Shown in pieces: positions 28,953 to 37,779 of a DNA stretch of 64,000 bases. Both the position numbers and the translations under genes were made by a program. Below the pieces are notes generated by a model, which saw only the letters and a list, made by a program, of their open reading frames with translations, did no database searches and was not told where the DNA came from. This stretch comes from JACKHA01 sp041401985 (GTDB taxonomy: Bacteria; Planctomycetota; Phycisphaerae; Phycisphaerales; UBA1924). Every line of letters begins with the position of its first letter. Within the stretch, counting starts at the first letter, position 1. The DNA lies in assembly GCA_041401985.1 (NCBI GenBank), contig JAWKTE010000013.1:72493-136492 (forward strand), in the 5' to 3' direction.

Positions 28953-30674
28953 TCAGCCCTCGTCCGTGTCGTCGCTCTGCACCGCCCACGGCTCGCGCAG
29001 CGAGTCGGGCACGAACTCGCCCATGGCGGGGTCATACGGCGTGGGTTCCCAGCGGACGCGGGCCGAGCCGATGAGGGTGCCGGTGGCCGCGGCCAGGTCG
29101 ACCAGGGCGATCTGGTAGTCGACGATGGCCTGGATCTCGGCGAGGCGCGCGACGGCCAGGGCGGCCGAGGCGTCGAGCACGTCGGTGGAGGTCGAGGCGC
29201 CCACGTCGAACTGGCGCTGCTCGGCCTCGAGCGAGCGGACGTTGAGCACGACGCTCTGGCGGGCGGCCATGATGCGCTGCCAGCCGGCCTCGACCTCGTC
29301 GATCGCGTCGAACACCTCCTGGCGGATCAGTTGGGCCCGGGCCGCGCGGGTGTTGAGGCGCTGGACGCGCGTCAGCACGGCCTGGCGGAGGCGCGCCAGC
29401 GCGGCCTCGTTGCCGATGGGAATCGACGCGTTCAGCGACAGCGACCAGTCCTCGAACTCGTTCTCGGCGGTGGTCTCGATCGACTCGCCGAAGTCGGGCC
29501 CGAGGCCGTTGAGGCGGTACAGGGCCTGGAGCGTCAGCAGCGGGAGCGTCTGGTTGCGGGCGAACTGGATGGTCGAGGCGTCCGCGAGCAGGCGGAGCTC
29601 GAGTTCGAGCATCTCCATCCGCTGGTCGACGGCCTCGGCGGCGAGGGCGTCGCGGTCGAAGCGGAAGCGGGCGGGGTCGGGCGGGCTGGTGGGCACGAGC
29701 TCGGTGCCGGCCTCGACGTCGAGTCCCGGGATGTTGATGATGCGCTTGAGTTCGCGCTGGGCGGTGGTGATGTTGGTGCGGGCGCGGATGATGCCGTCGA
29801 TGCGGTCGGCCAGGCCGGACTCGGCGCGGGTGACCTCGATCTGGGCGACCGAGCCGGCGTTGAACTGGCGCTGGGCGCGGGCGAGCTGGGCCTCGGCGAC
29901 GCGGTACTCCTCCTCGCGGACGACCAGGGCCTGGCGCTGGCCGAAGAGGGCCCAATACTGGCGGTCGACGGCGCTGAGCTGCTGGATGACCTGCAGGCGT
30001 GTGTTGGCGCTGGAGATCTGGCTGTTGTACGCGGCGATCCGCAGAGAGTGCGTGTTGGCGCGGCGCCCGGCGTTTCGGAGCAGTTGGTGCGTCAGCGAGA
30101 TCTCGAGGTCGCTCGTGTACGCGGGGTTGAGCGTCGAGAACTCGTTGTTGGTCTCGCTGCGGGTGATGGGCAGGCCGACCGAAACGCTGCCGCCGGTGCG
30201 CATGGGGATGTCGAAGGACGGCTCGACGCGGGCGAAGTCGGACTGAGCGCTGTCGAGGCGGGAGCCGGTGGGCGAGTCGGTCGAGGCGAGCGAGCCGCTG
30301 AGGTTGAACGTGGACTCCCAGCGGGCCTCTTCCTCGTCGACGGATTGCGCGGCGATGGTCGGGTCGAGCAGAGAGATCTGGAGGTTGAGGTTGTTCGAGA
30401 GGGCCGCGGCTCGGGCCTCTTCGATGGACAGGTCGGCCTGCTCGACGTTCTGGAAGCGGTCGAGATACGCCTCGGGCGTGGCGGGCATGTCCTGGGACTC
30501 GTGGCGGAATCCGGCGGGGTCCATGGGGGCGATGTTGCGGAGGCGGTCGAGGTCGACGCGCTGGCCGTAGTCGTCCAGGACGGTGCGGAAGGGGTTGGCC
30601 GAGGAGGCGCAGCCGGCGGCGAGGATGGCCAGCGGGAGGCCGGCGGCGAGTGGGAGGGCGACGGTGCGGGTCAT
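28953..30674 (-). CDS. TolC-family outer membrane efflux lipoprotein (573 aa)
   Basis: The signal peptide ends in a lipobox (ILAAGCASS, Cys22), so the protein should be an outer-membrane lipoprotein as in NodT/OprM types. Two repeated OEP halves with long coiled helices are visible (LSIEEARAAALSNNLNLQIS, EEYRVAEAQLARAQRQFNAG, QLIRQEVFDAIDEVEAGWQR, QRQFDVGASTSTDVLDA). It should form the exit channel for the MacAB-like pump encoded just upstream. A hairpin repeat occupies the gap to the permease gene. Confidence 0.9.
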   Translation of the reverse strand: MTRTVALPLAAGLPLAILAAGCASSANPFRTVLDDYGQRVDLDRLRNIAPMDPAGFRHESQDMPATPEAYLDRFQNVEQADLSIEEARAAALSNNLNLQISLLDPTIAAQSVDEEEARWESTFNLSGSLASTDSPTGSRLDSAQSDFARVEPSFDIPMRTGGSVSVGLPITRSETNNEFSTLNPAYTSDLEISLTHQLLRNAGRRANTHSLRIAAYNSQISSANTRLQVIQQLSAVDRQYWALFGQRQALVVREEEYRVAEAQLARAQRQFNAGSVAQIEVTRAESGLADRIDGIIRARTNITTAQRELKRIINIPGLDVEAGTELVPTSPPDPARFRFDRDALAAEAVDQRMEMLELELRLLADASTIQFARNQTLPLLTLQALYRLNGLGPDFGESIETTAENEFEDWSLSLNASIPIGNEAALARLRQAVLTRVQRLNTRAARAQLIRQEVFDAIDEVEAGWQRIMAARQSVVLNVRSLEAEQRQFDVGASTSTDVLDASAALAVARLAEIQAIVDYQIALVDLAAATGTLIGSARVRWEPTPYDPAMGEFVPDSLREPWAVQSDDTDEG

Positions 30675-30710
30675 GCTCGGAAGGCTCCGTCGGTTTCAAG
30701 GAGGAGTGCT

Positions 30711-30823
30711 TCAACACAGAGGCACAGAAACACAGAGATCCGAGGGAGGAGAGGCCTGGGTTCGATTGAACAAGCCCTCCGGATCGGGCTCTGCGTCTCT
30801 GTGCCTCTGTGCCTCTGTGTTGA
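30711..30823. repeat. Inverted-repeat element A between permease and TolC genes
   Basis: Outer arms begin TCAACACAGAGGCACAGA at both ends, 18 bases perfect in inverted orientation, then continue with CACAGAG units. The unpaired centre is about 40 bases. It starts 29 bases after the permease stop codon in the transcribed direction. Confidence 0.9.
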
Positions 30824-30851
30824 CTGCTTCTTGATTGATCGCAAACAGGGC

Positions 30852-32090
30852 TTACTCGTGGCGCAGCGCGACGATCGGGTCCAGCCGCGCGGCCTTGATG
30901 GCGGGGAACATGCCGAAGACCACGCCCACGCCGCCGGAGAAGCCGAACGCGAGCATGATCGCCCACGGCGGGACCTGGGCGTCGCTCAGCGGCGAGTCGG
31001 GGATCTGCGTGAGCCCGAAGATCAGCCCCTGGCCGATCGAGACGCCGATCGCCCCGCCGAACGAGCAGAGCACGACGGCCTCGACGAGGAACTGCAGGAG
31101 GATCGTGCTGGGCTTGGCCCCGACGGCCTTGCGCAGGCCGATCTCGCGGGTCCGCTCGCTCACGGACACGAGCATGATGTTCATGATGCCGATGCCGCCG
31201 ACCAACAGGGAGATGGACACGACACCGCCCGCGATGAGGGTGATGACCGCGGCGATCTGGTTGAACTGGTCGATGGCGGTCTGGAGGATCTCGAGGTTGA
31301 AGGTGTCGGCATCCTCCGGGCCGAGGTTGCGGGCCTTGCGCAGCGTAAAGCGGACCTCCTCGCGGGCCTCGGCGGCCAGTTCGGGCGTGCGCAACTGGGC
31401 CATGAACAGGATCCAGTCGTACGGGTTCATGGTGTAGGCGGTGGAGAAGGGGACGAAGACCTCGCTCTGGGCCTCGCCCCCGCCGAACATGGGGCCGAGT
31501 TCCTTGGTCTCGACGATGCCGACGATGAGGAAGCGTCGCCCGTCGATGAGCACGAAGTCACCGACGGGGTCGATATCGAGCTCGAGTTCGTCGATGGCCT
31601 TCTCGTTGATGAGGCAGACCTGGCGGCGCTCGTCCTCGTCGATGCGGAGGAACGGGCGCCCGCGCAGCACGGTGCGGTTCTCGATCTCGTGCCACTCGGG
31701 CCAGATGCCGGTGACGCGGACGGCGGGCTGCGTGACGCGCCCGGCGGTGACATCCCAGCGTCCGTCGGTCACGGGCGTGAGGGCCGAGATGGACGGGCAG
31801 TTCTCGATGATCCGCTCGGCCTCGGACAGGTTCATGCGGACCGAGTCCCAGGAGACGGTGGTGCGCATCTCGCGGGGGACGTAGCCCCAGATCCACATCT
31901 TGCGGGCGCCGAACGTCTCGACCTGGCCGAGCACGTACTGCTTCATGCCGTCGAGCGACGCGATGACCGCGATGACCGAGGCGACGCCGATGATGATGCC
32001 GAGGCTCGTGAGCACGGCCCGCCCCTTGTTGGCCCAGATCTGGCCCAGGGCGAGGAAGACGGTCTGGAACAGCAGGCGGAACAGGAACAT
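30852..32090 (-). CDS. MacB/FtsX-type ABC transporter permease (412 aa)
   Basis: The N-terminal membrane segment (RAVLTSLGIIIGVASVIAVI) is followed by a periplasmic MacB-PCD domain of about 220 residues. Three C-terminal segments follow, with the family motif VSERTREIGLRKAVGA between the first and second and PAIKAARLDPIVALRHE at the end. The ATG overlaps the stop codon of the upstream ATPase gene (TGATG). With the adaptor, ATPase and TolC protein it should form a tripartite mechanotransmission pump for lipopeptide, macrolide or signal export; the substrate is not evident. Confidence 0.92.
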   Translation of the reverse strand: MFLFRLLFQTVFLALGQIWANKGRAVLTSLGIIIGVASVIAVIASLDGMKQYVLGQVETFGARKMWIWGYVPREMRTTVSWDSVRMNLSEAERIIENCPSISALTPVTDGRWDVTAGRVTQPAVRVTGIWPEWHEIENRTVLRGRPFLRIDEDERRQVCLINEKAIDELELDIDPVGDFVLIDGRRFLIVGIVETKELGPMFGGGEAQSEVFVPFSTAYTMNPYDWILFMAQLRTPELAAEAREEVRFTLRKARNLGPEDADTFNLEILQTAIDQFNQIAAVITLIAGGVVSISLLVGGIGIMNIMLVSVSERTREIGLRKAVGAKPSTILLQFLVEAVVLCSFGGAIGVSIGQGLIFGLTQIPDSPLSDAQVPPWAIMLAFGFSGGVGVVFGMFPAIKAARLDPIVALRHE

Positions 32091-33043
32091 CAGCGGTCCT
32101 CCTCCGCCAGGGCGCGGGAGGCGAGGCGCGGGTCGGGTCGGGCCTCGATGAGGGGGGCGTCGGGGGCGTCTTCGGGCTCGGTGCTTTCGTCGGCTTCGGC
32201 ACTGTTCGCGGGCGGGTCCATCACGCCGTCCTGTGCGGTTGGCGTGGACGTGTCGCCGGCGCGGTGTTGTGTGTTCGCCGGCGATGGGGCGGCCTGCGCC
32301 GCCGACTTCGTCGTCGCCAAGCCCGCCGCGACGCGTTCCTTCCAGGCGCGGTGGATGGGGTCCTGATCGGTCGGTAGGTCGGAGACGATCAGCCCGTCGC
32401 GGAGGCGGACGATGCGCCGGGCGTAGCCGGCCACGTCCTCCTCGTGGGTGACCAGCACGATGGTCTGTCCCTCGTCGTGCAGGGCCTTGAAGAGCGCGAC
32501 GATCTCGTCGGTGGTCCGGGAGTCGAGGTTGCCGGTTGGCTCGTCGGCCAGCAGGATGGAGGGGTTGCCGACCAGGGCGCGGGCGATGGCGACGCGCTGG
32601 CGCTGCCCGCCTGAGAGCTGGTTGGGGCGGTGGCGCATGCGCTCGCGGAGGCCGACCTTGTCGAGGGCTTTCTTGGCCCGCCCGCGCGCGGTGAGCCAGG
32701 CGCGGCGGGAGTAGAGCAGCGGGAGCATGACGTTCTTGAGGGCGGTGGCGCGGGCGAGCAGTTCGAACGACTGGAACACGAAGCCGATTTTCTCGTTGCG
32801 GATGCGTGCCAGGCGGGCCTGGCCCATCTTGTGGACGGGCTTGGAATCGAGCAGGTAGGTGCCCTTGGTGGGGCGGTCGAGGCAGCCCAGGATGTTCATG
32901 AGCGTGGACTTGCCGGAGCCCGAGGCGCCCATGATGGCGACGTACTCGTTGTCGTTGATGGTCAGGTCGATGCCGCGGAGGGCGTGGACCTTCTCCACGC
33001 CCATCTTGTAGACCTTCTCGAGTTGGCGGATCTCGATGCCCAA
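32090..33043 (-). CDS. MacB/LolD-type ABC transporter ATPase with long C-terminal tail (317 aa)
   Basis: The start is taken as TTG 33043, preceded by CCGGAGACCAC and directly leading into LGIEIRQLEKVYKMG. Walker A is GASGSGKST, signature LSGGQRQRVAIARAL, Walker B ILLADEPTGNLDSR, with the H-loop in VTHEEDVA. The last 90 residues, after IHRAWKERVAAGLA, are Pro/Ala/Glu/Asp-rich and not part of the ATPase fold. It powers the permease encoded next to it. Confidence 0.88.
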   Translation of the reverse strand: MGIEIRQLEKVYKMGVEKVHALRGIDLTINDNEYVAIMGASGSGKSTLMNILGCLDRPTKGTYLLDSKPVHKMGQARLARIRNEKIGFVFQSFELLARATALKNVMLPLLYSRRAWLTARGRAKKALDKVGLRERMRHRPNQLSGGQRQRVAIARALVGNPSILLADEPTGNLDSRTTDEIVALFKALHDEGQTIVLVTHEEDVAGYARRIVRLRDGLIVSDLPTDQDPIHRAWKERVAAGLATTKSAAQAAPSPANTQHRAGDTSTPTAQDGVMDPPANSAEADESTEPEDAPDAPLIEARPDPRLASRALAEEDR

Positions 33044-33063
33044 GTGGTCTCCGGGGTTGGAGC

Positions 33064-33255
33064 GGGGAGTACGCAGGGGTCGCGGAGGGTGCGGAGGAAC
33101 GCGGAGGGCTGCGAGGGGCGGGGCTCGGGAGCCGCTCGGCTCTCCGCTGGCTTCAGGCCCATCGGGAACGACTGCCGGCCGATCCTGTCGGCTGTCTCTT
33201 ACCCGGCCTCCCCTCCGAGTTCCTCGGCACTCTCGGCGCTCTCTGCGTTCTCCCC
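33064..33255. repeat. Inverted-repeat element F overlapping the adaptor gene's 3' end
   Basis: The left arm (33064-33110, GGGGAGTACGCAGGGGTCGC and following GCGGAGG units) pairs with the complement of the right arm (33208-33255). The two arms agree at roughly 35 of 43 positions by eye. The right arm lies inside the adaptor reading frame and encodes its C-terminal GENAESAESAEELGG. Confidence 0.7.
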
Positions 33256-34623
33256 CGCCCGATCGACCGTCGAGCCCTCGACCCGGATCCGGTCCTCGTG
33301 GTTCAGCGAGATCAGCACGCGGTACGGGCCGCTGACGATCGTGTCGCCCTCGTTGAGGCCGCCCAGGATCGCGGTGTCGGTCAGGTCGCTGGCGCCGACG
33401 GTGACGGGCGTGGCGATGGCCTTGCCGTCGACCATGCGGTAGACGATGCGGCAGAAGGTCTTGTTCGGATCGATCTGGGCGTTGCCCGCGGTGATGTCGC
33501 TCGGCAGTTCGTCGACGCGCCGGTCGAGCACGCACTGGCTGGGAACCTTGAGGGCGTTCTCGAAGGTCTGGACCTCGATGTCGACGTTGGCCGTCAGCCC
33601 GGAGAACAGGCGTTCGCCCTCGCTCATCGCCAGGGCGATCTCGGTCTCGAAGAAGCCGGTGCCGCCCTGGGCGATCTGGCGGGTCAGGTCGACGCGCTCG
33701 ACCACGCCCTCGTACCGGCGGTCCTCGTAGGCGTTGATGTAGACGCGGACCTGCTGGCCCGCGGCGATCTGGGCGATGTTCGATTCGTCCACCTGGGCCT
33801 TGACGAGCATCCGCGAGCGATCGGCGATGACCATCATCACCGTGCCCATGTTGTCACGCGTGCCCAGCACGACCTCGCCGACCTCGACGCGCAGGTCGGT
33901 GATCTCGCCCGCCATCGGGGCGCGGACGATCGCGTTGTCCAGATTCTTCTGGGCCTCGTCGATCTGGGCCTGGGAGATGGCGATCTGGGCTCGCGCGCTC
34001 TCGATGCCGGCCTCGAGGCCCGCGACGTTGCTCTGGGCCTGCAAGAACGCCGCCTCGGCCTGGTCCAGGACCGAGCGCGCGATGTCGCCCGTGTCGGCCA
34101 GTTCCCGCTGACGCCCGTACTCCGAGGTCGCCTGGGCCAGCGCGGCCTGCGAGCCTTGCAGGCGGGCCAGGTCGGCCTGGAGCCCCGCTTCGCTGGCCCG
34201 CAACTGGGCCCGGGCCGAGTCGAGTCGGGACGAGAGTTCCTCGGGGTCGAGCCGGGCGATCACGTCGCCCTCCTGCACGACCGCGCCCTCGCGGAAGGGC
34301 AGTTCGAGGATGCGGGCCGAGACCTTCGCGCTGATCTCGACCTGGACGCGCGGCTCGATGACGCCGGGGGCGTTGACGGTGCGGACCAGCGGGCCGCGCG
34401 TCGCCTCGGAGACGCGGACCTCGGTGGCCTCGGGCTCGTGGGCGCCGCCCTCGAGCAGCGCGGCCCCCAGGGGCGTGGATGTCACGACGAAGCCCGCGGC
34501 CCCGCCGAGCAGGACCAGCACGATCACGATGCCCACCGCCCACTTCAGCACGCGTCGGCTCCGATGTTCTCGGTCGTTCCGAGGTCGTTCCCGCCGGCGC
34601 GCGGAAGCCGCGCCGACCCACAC
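33199..34623 (-). CDS. MacA/HlyD-type periplasmic efflux adaptor (474 aa)
   Basis: A basic N-terminus precedes one membrane anchor (about residues 27-50, VLKWAVGIVIVLVLLGGAAG). Next come the lipoyl half-motifs (PGVIEPRVQVEISAKVSARI, REGAVVQEGDVIARLDPEEL), a long coiled-coil hairpin rich in Ala/Gln, the second half-motif VRAPMAGEITDL and a beta-barrel region. It bridges the MacB-like permease to the TolC protein. The GTG at 34623 is the longest start; later starts are possible. The last 15 residues (GENAESAESAEELGG) are encoded by an arm of a hairpin repeat and are probably not functional. Confidence 0.88.
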   Translation of the reverse strand: MWVGAASARRRERPRNDREHRSRRVLKWAVGIVIVLVLLGGAAGFVVTSTPLGAALLEGGAHEPEATEVRVSEATRGPLVRTVNAPGVIEPRVQVEISAKVSARILELPFREGAVVQEGDVIARLDPEELSSRLDSARAQLRASEAGLQADLARLQGSQAALAQATSEYGRQRELADTGDIARSVLDQAEAAFLQAQSNVAGLEAGIESARAQIAISQAQIDEAQKNLDNAIVRAPMAGEITDLRVEVGEVVLGTRDNMGTVMMVIADRSRMLVKAQVDESNIAQIAAGQQVRVYINAYEDRRYEGVVERVDLTRQIAQGGTGFFETEIALAMSEGERLFSGLTANVDIEVQTFENALKVPSQCVLDRRVDELPSDITAGNAQIDPNKTFCRIVYRMVDGKAIATPVTVGASDLTDTAILGGLNEGDTIVSGPYRVLISLNHEDRIRVEGSTVDRAGENAESAESAEELGGEAG

Positions 34624-34936
34624 ACCCTGATACCGCCCGCCCGCCCGATGGACGCGGCGTGTCCCGTTTCTGGGGATTCCGAGCCCCGATCTTTCCGGGC
34701 CAGGGCCCTGTTGTCGAGAATCAAGCAGACTTGTGACAACGCCGGTCGATTCGCTCGGCCCTCATGCGACGCGGGCGGTCGGGCGGGGCAACGCCACAAG
34801 GTCGCCGGTGGTCCACGCGGCGTTCACAGGATTCGCCGGAGCCGGTACACTGGGTCCAGCGGCGAACCCCGTTTGGGGGACCGCGCTCCGCGGCGGCCCC
34901 GCCCCGCCGATGACGCTTTGAGGACCGGAGGATCAC
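34624..34936. other. Divergent intergenic region between efflux operon and PAAR gene
   Basis: These 313 bases hold no convincing gene. The plus-strand promoter is listed separately. On the minus strand TTGTCA near 34734 could be a -35 for the efflux operon, but no good -10 follows at the right distance. Confidence 0.5.
34823..34851 (+). promoter_or_regulatory. Promoter for the PAAR-like gene
   Basis: TTCACA (34823) and TACACT (34846) are separated by exactly 17 bases. The predicted transcript starts near 34858, about 80 bases before the ATG. Confidence 0.55.
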
Positions 34937-35230
34937 ATGGGACAGCCCGCGGCCCGCGTCGGCGACATGACCGGAACAGGCGACGCGATCACCGGGCCGG
35001 GAGTGGCGACCGTTCTCATCGGGAGCCAGCCGGCGTCGGTAATGGGCGACACAGTCTCGGGCGGCGTGGTCATCGGCGTGGTCGCCAAGGGCAGCGCGAC
35101 GGTGCTGATCCAGAACCGTCCGGCGGCGCGGATCGGTGATCTCGCCTCCGGAGTGAACCCGACGTCGGGTGCGCCGGCAACCTCCACGATCGCAGGACCC
35201 GGTTCTCCAACGGTGCTGATCGGCGGCTGA
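34937..35230 (+). CDS. PAAR-like spike-tip protein lacking His and Cys (97 aa)
   Basis: The ATG follows a good GGAGGATCAC site. The protein shows PAAR architecture: an N-terminal QPAARVGDMTGTGDAI, a TVLIGSQPASVMGD turn, a second NRPAARIGDLASG and a final SPTVLIGG. PAAR proteins form the pointed tip on VgrG spikes of type VI and related contractile systems and normally bind zinc through three His and one Cys. This protein contains no His or Cys at all, so zinc binding is lost or replaced. No VgrG, Hcp, sheath or effector gene is present in the window. An orphan PAAR-fold protein or a spike tip of a remote system are both possible. Confidence 0.8.
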   Translation: MGQPAARVGDMTGTGDAITGPGVATVLIGSQPASVMGDTVSGGVVIGVVAKGSATVLIQNRPAARIGDLASGVNPTSGAPATSTIAGPGSPTVLIGG

Positions 35231-35277
35231 CGGACGTTGGGATCCCGAGCGTCGGGACCCGTGGCCGGCGGCCGGGA

Positions 35278-36033
35278 TCAGGACTCCGGGTTCGGCTGGC
35301 GCAGGGCGATCGGCTTATCGAGGATTTCACGGAGCATGACCGCGCGGCGGAGGTCGGCCCGCCCGACGCCGCCGCGCGAGCGGGTGGACCCGACGCCGCC
35401 GACGGGCGGGGGCTCGACGACCCGGATCGGGGCGGCGGGCTTGCCGCTGGAGTCGGCCGCGAGGCGGCGGGCCTCCTCCTCGAACGATGGCGCGGCGCGG
35501 GCCTGGGGCGCGGGCGTCGGCGCCGGACGCCGGGACTGGGCGGCCTGGTACGGCGTGGGTCGCTGGGGCTGGCGCTGCTGGCTTCGCGGCGGGCTGTACG
35601 GGCGGGGCTGCTGGGCCTGTGTTGAAGACGAGCCGCCCTGGGCTCGCTGGCGGCGCATCGCCTCGATCTGGGCCTGGCGACGGGCGGCCAGTTCGCGGAG
35701 GCGGTCCTGCGGGGACTGGCCGGTTGGAGCCGGCGAGGGCTGGCCGTACTGCGGCACCGGGCCGGTGGTACGGGGCACGCCCGGGGGGGGGACCATGACC
35801 GGGGCCGGGGCGGCGGGGGGTTGGCCCTGGGGGTACGACACGCCCATCTGGGCCGCCATTACCTCTTCGACCGACCGGCCGGTCCGCATGGCCTCCTGGA
35901 CCTGGGCCTGGCGCATCCGCTCGATACGGCGTTTCTGGGCCTGCTCCTGAGCGGCCTTCATGATGCGGATGACCACCGGCACCACGAAGATGAGGGCAAA
36001 GACGGCCAGGCGGATGATCTGCTGGGTGGTCAT
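35278..36033 (-). CDS. Membrane-anchored Pro/Gln-rich hypothetical protein (251 aa)
   Basis: One N-terminal hydrophobic segment (IIRLAVFALIFVVPVVIRIM) is followed by a short charged helix (AQKRRIERMRQAQVQEAMRT). About 150 disordered residues rich in Pro, Gln and Arg come next, then a conserved-looking C-terminus LRRAVMLREILDKPIALRQP. The C-terminal motif resembles tails that planctomycete proteins use as short docking segments, but I recognise no family. It follows the ABC ATPase gene on the same strand after 12 bases. Confidence 0.75.
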   Translation of the reverse strand: MTTQQIIRLAVFALIFVVPVVIRIMKAAQEQAQKRRIERMRQAQVQEAMRTGRSVEEVMAAQMGVSYPQGQPPAAPAPVMVPPPGVPRTTGPVPQYGQPSPAPTGQSPQDRLRELAARRQAQIEAMRRQRAQGGSSSTQAQQPRPYSPPRSQQRQPQRPTPYQAAQSRRPAPTPAPQARAAPSFEEEARRLAADSSGKPAAPIRVVEPPPVGGVGSTRSRGGVGRADLRRAVMLREILDKPIALRQPNPES

Positions 36034-36045
36034 CGCGAGGAGAGT

Positions 36046-36894
36046 CTAGTCGGCGGCGCGGCGGGGTGAGGCCAGCGGGATCGGCGGGGTGGACACGACG
36101 CCGGGGCCGGGGCCGGGAACGGTGGCGAGGGCGAAGGGCGTCTGGAAGACGCGTTCGAGCACGGGCGGAGCCAGCACGCTCTCGGGCGGGCCGGCGGCGG
36201 CGACGCGTCCATCGGCGTCGAGCAGCAGGATGTCATCGGCGAACTGGGCGGTAAGGGCGAAGTCGTGGAGGACAACGATGACGCCGACGCCGGTCGCCGC
36301 GAGGTCCTTGAGGACGCCCATGGACGCGATCGCGTGGCGGGGGTCCATCGCCGAGACCGGCTCGTCGGCCAGGAGGAAGCGAGGGCGGGCGGGCGAGGCC
36401 GGCTCGGCGTCCGCGGCGGCACTCGGGTCGGCGGCGTCGAGTTGGGCCAGGGCGCGGGCGAACAGGACGCGCTGCTGCTGGCCCGCGCTGAGCGAGCCGA
36501 GCGGCTCATCGGCGCGGTCGAGGATGCCGACGCGGGCCAGCGCGGCGTGGGCGGCCTCGTCGCGCCGCTGGCGCGGCTCGTGGATCGCCAGCCGCCCGAG
36601 CGCGACGACCTGGCGAACGGAGTAGGCCAGTGCGGGCGATGAGGCCTGCGGGATGAACGCGATGGCGCGGGCCCGCTCGCGCGAGGGGATCGAGGCCAGC
36701 GGGCGGTCGGCGAGCGTCACGACGCCGCCGGACGGGCGGAGCACGCCGAGCAGGACGCGCAGGAGCGTGGTCTTGCCCGCGCCGTTGGGGCCGATGATCG
36801 CGGCCAGACGGCCCGGGCGGGCCTCAAACGAAACATCGCGGAGCACGGCCTTTGAGGCGTACCCCGCGATGATGCTTGCGGCGGAGAGTGTCAC
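36046..36894 (-). CDS. FecE/BtuD-type ABC transporter ATPase (282 aa)
   Basis: A GTG start at 36894 leads into VTLSAASIIAGYASKAVLRD. Walker A is GPNGAGKTTLL, signature SLSAGQQQRVLFARAL, Walker B FLLADEPVSAMDP, and the H-loop is VVLHDFALTAQF. The LRPSGGVVTLADRPL and FIPQASSPALAYSV stretches are typical of iron-siderophore, haemin or cobalamin importers. A 25-residue Ala/Pro/Asp insert sits before Walker B. No permease or binding protein is encoded nearby, so its partners must be elsewhere. Confidence 0.85.
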   Translation of the reverse strand: MTLSAASIIAGYASKAVLRDVSFEARPGRLAAIIGPNGAGKTTLLRVLLGVLRPSGGVVTLADRPLASIPSRERARAIAFIPQASSPALAYSVRQVVALGRLAIHEPRQRRDEAAHAALARVGILDRADEPLGSLSAGQQQRVLFARALAQLDAADPSAAADAEPASPARPRFLLADEPVSAMDPRHAIASMGVLKDLAATGVGVIVVLHDFALTAQFADDILLLDADGRVAAAGPPESVLAPPVLERVFQTPFALATVPGPGPGVVSTPPIPLASPRRAAD

Positions 36895-36903
36895 GATCGG
36901 GCC

Positions 36904-37725
36904 TCAGGCCGTCTCGCCGACCTGCCAGCGGAAGAAGGTGATGAGTCGGGCCTTGGCGCCGACGAGATCGCCGATGGTCTTGGCGGGGTCCATGACGAAG
37001 GGCTGCTCCATCAGCGCGATCTCGCCGTAGAACTTCTTCATGCCGCCCTCGACCATCTTCTCGGCGATCTCCTTGGGCTTGCCGGACTCGATGGCCTGCT
37101 CGACGCGGAAGCGGCGCTCCTTCTCGACGATCTCCGCAGGGATGTCGTCGGCGGTGACGCCCACCGGGCGGGGCGTGGCGGCGGTGACGTGCATGCAGAT
37201 CTGGCGGAGGGTCTCGTCGTTGATCGAGCCCTCGGCCTGGATGAGCACGCCGGTCTTGCCGTCGTGGTGGACGTACTGCCCGAAGGCGGTGGTGCCGGTC
37301 TCGCCGGAGATCTTGTGCCCGCGGGTGTAGGAGATGTTCTCCCCGGTCGAGGCGCGCAGGTCGTCGAGGATGGCGGTCATGTCGGGGGTGACGCCGACCT
37401 CGCCGCCAGCGGCCATGAGGGCCATCTTCGCGATGTCGTTGACGGCCTTGATGAACTTCTCGTTCTTGGCGGTGAAGTCGGTCTCGCAGCGGACCTCGAC
37501 GATGGCGCCGGCACCGGCGCCTTCGTTGACCGCGATGCCGACGCGGCCCTCGCCCGCGGGGCGGTCGGAGCGGGACTCCATCTTGCCCTTGAGCTTCTTG
37601 CGGAGGAGTTCCTCGGCCTTGTCGGCGTCGCCGCCGGCCTCGGCCAGGGCCTCCTTGCAGGCCATCATCGGAAGGCCGGTCTTGTTCCGAAGCATCATGA
37701 CGACTTTGGCGCTGATGTCGCTCAT
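36904..37725 (-). CDS. tsf: Translation elongation factor Ts
   Basis: EF-Ts exchanges GDP for GTP on EF-Tu. The N-terminal UBA-like domain has MLRNKTGLPMMACKEALAEA. The core includes ARGEGRVG-like SDRPAGEGRVGIAVNEGAG, EVRCETDFTAKNEKF and the second subdomain LIQAEGSINDETLRQICMHV. ATG 37725 gives 273 aa. It lies downstream of rpsB, the usual bacterial order, with hairpin element D between them. Confidence 0.96.
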   Translation of the reverse strand: MSDISAKVVMMLRNKTGLPMMACKEALAEAGGDADKAEELLRKKLKGKMESRSDRPAGEGRVGIAVNEGAGAGAIVEVRCETDFTAKNEKFIKAVNDIAKMALMAAGGEVGVTPDMTAILDDLRASTGENISYTRGHKISGETGTTAFGQYVHHDGKTGVLIQAEGSINDETLRQICMHVTAATPRPVGVTADDIPAEIVEKERRFRVEQAIESGKPKEIAEKMVEGGMKKFYGEIALMEQPFVMDPAKTIGDLVGAKARLITFFRWQVGETA

Positions 37726-37779
37726 CGGTGCTCTCTCACTGGTCGGCGGGCTGTTTGGTCGCCCTTGGTCTGATGGACT

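Noticed and set aside
30711..30823. Insertion sequence
   Set aside because: Elements of this family are 110-200 bases with no transposase frame; the inverted arms are internally repetitive and no target duplication is clear.
34733..34921. Small 62-aa open frame upstream of the PAAR-like gene
   Set aside because: It contains the predicted promoter, has no ribosome site and no recognisable sequence.
34937..35230. Prophage or type VI secretion cluster around the PAAR-like gene
   Set aside because: Flanking genes are an efflux operon and an ABC ATPase; no tail, sheath, VgrG or lysis genes are seen.
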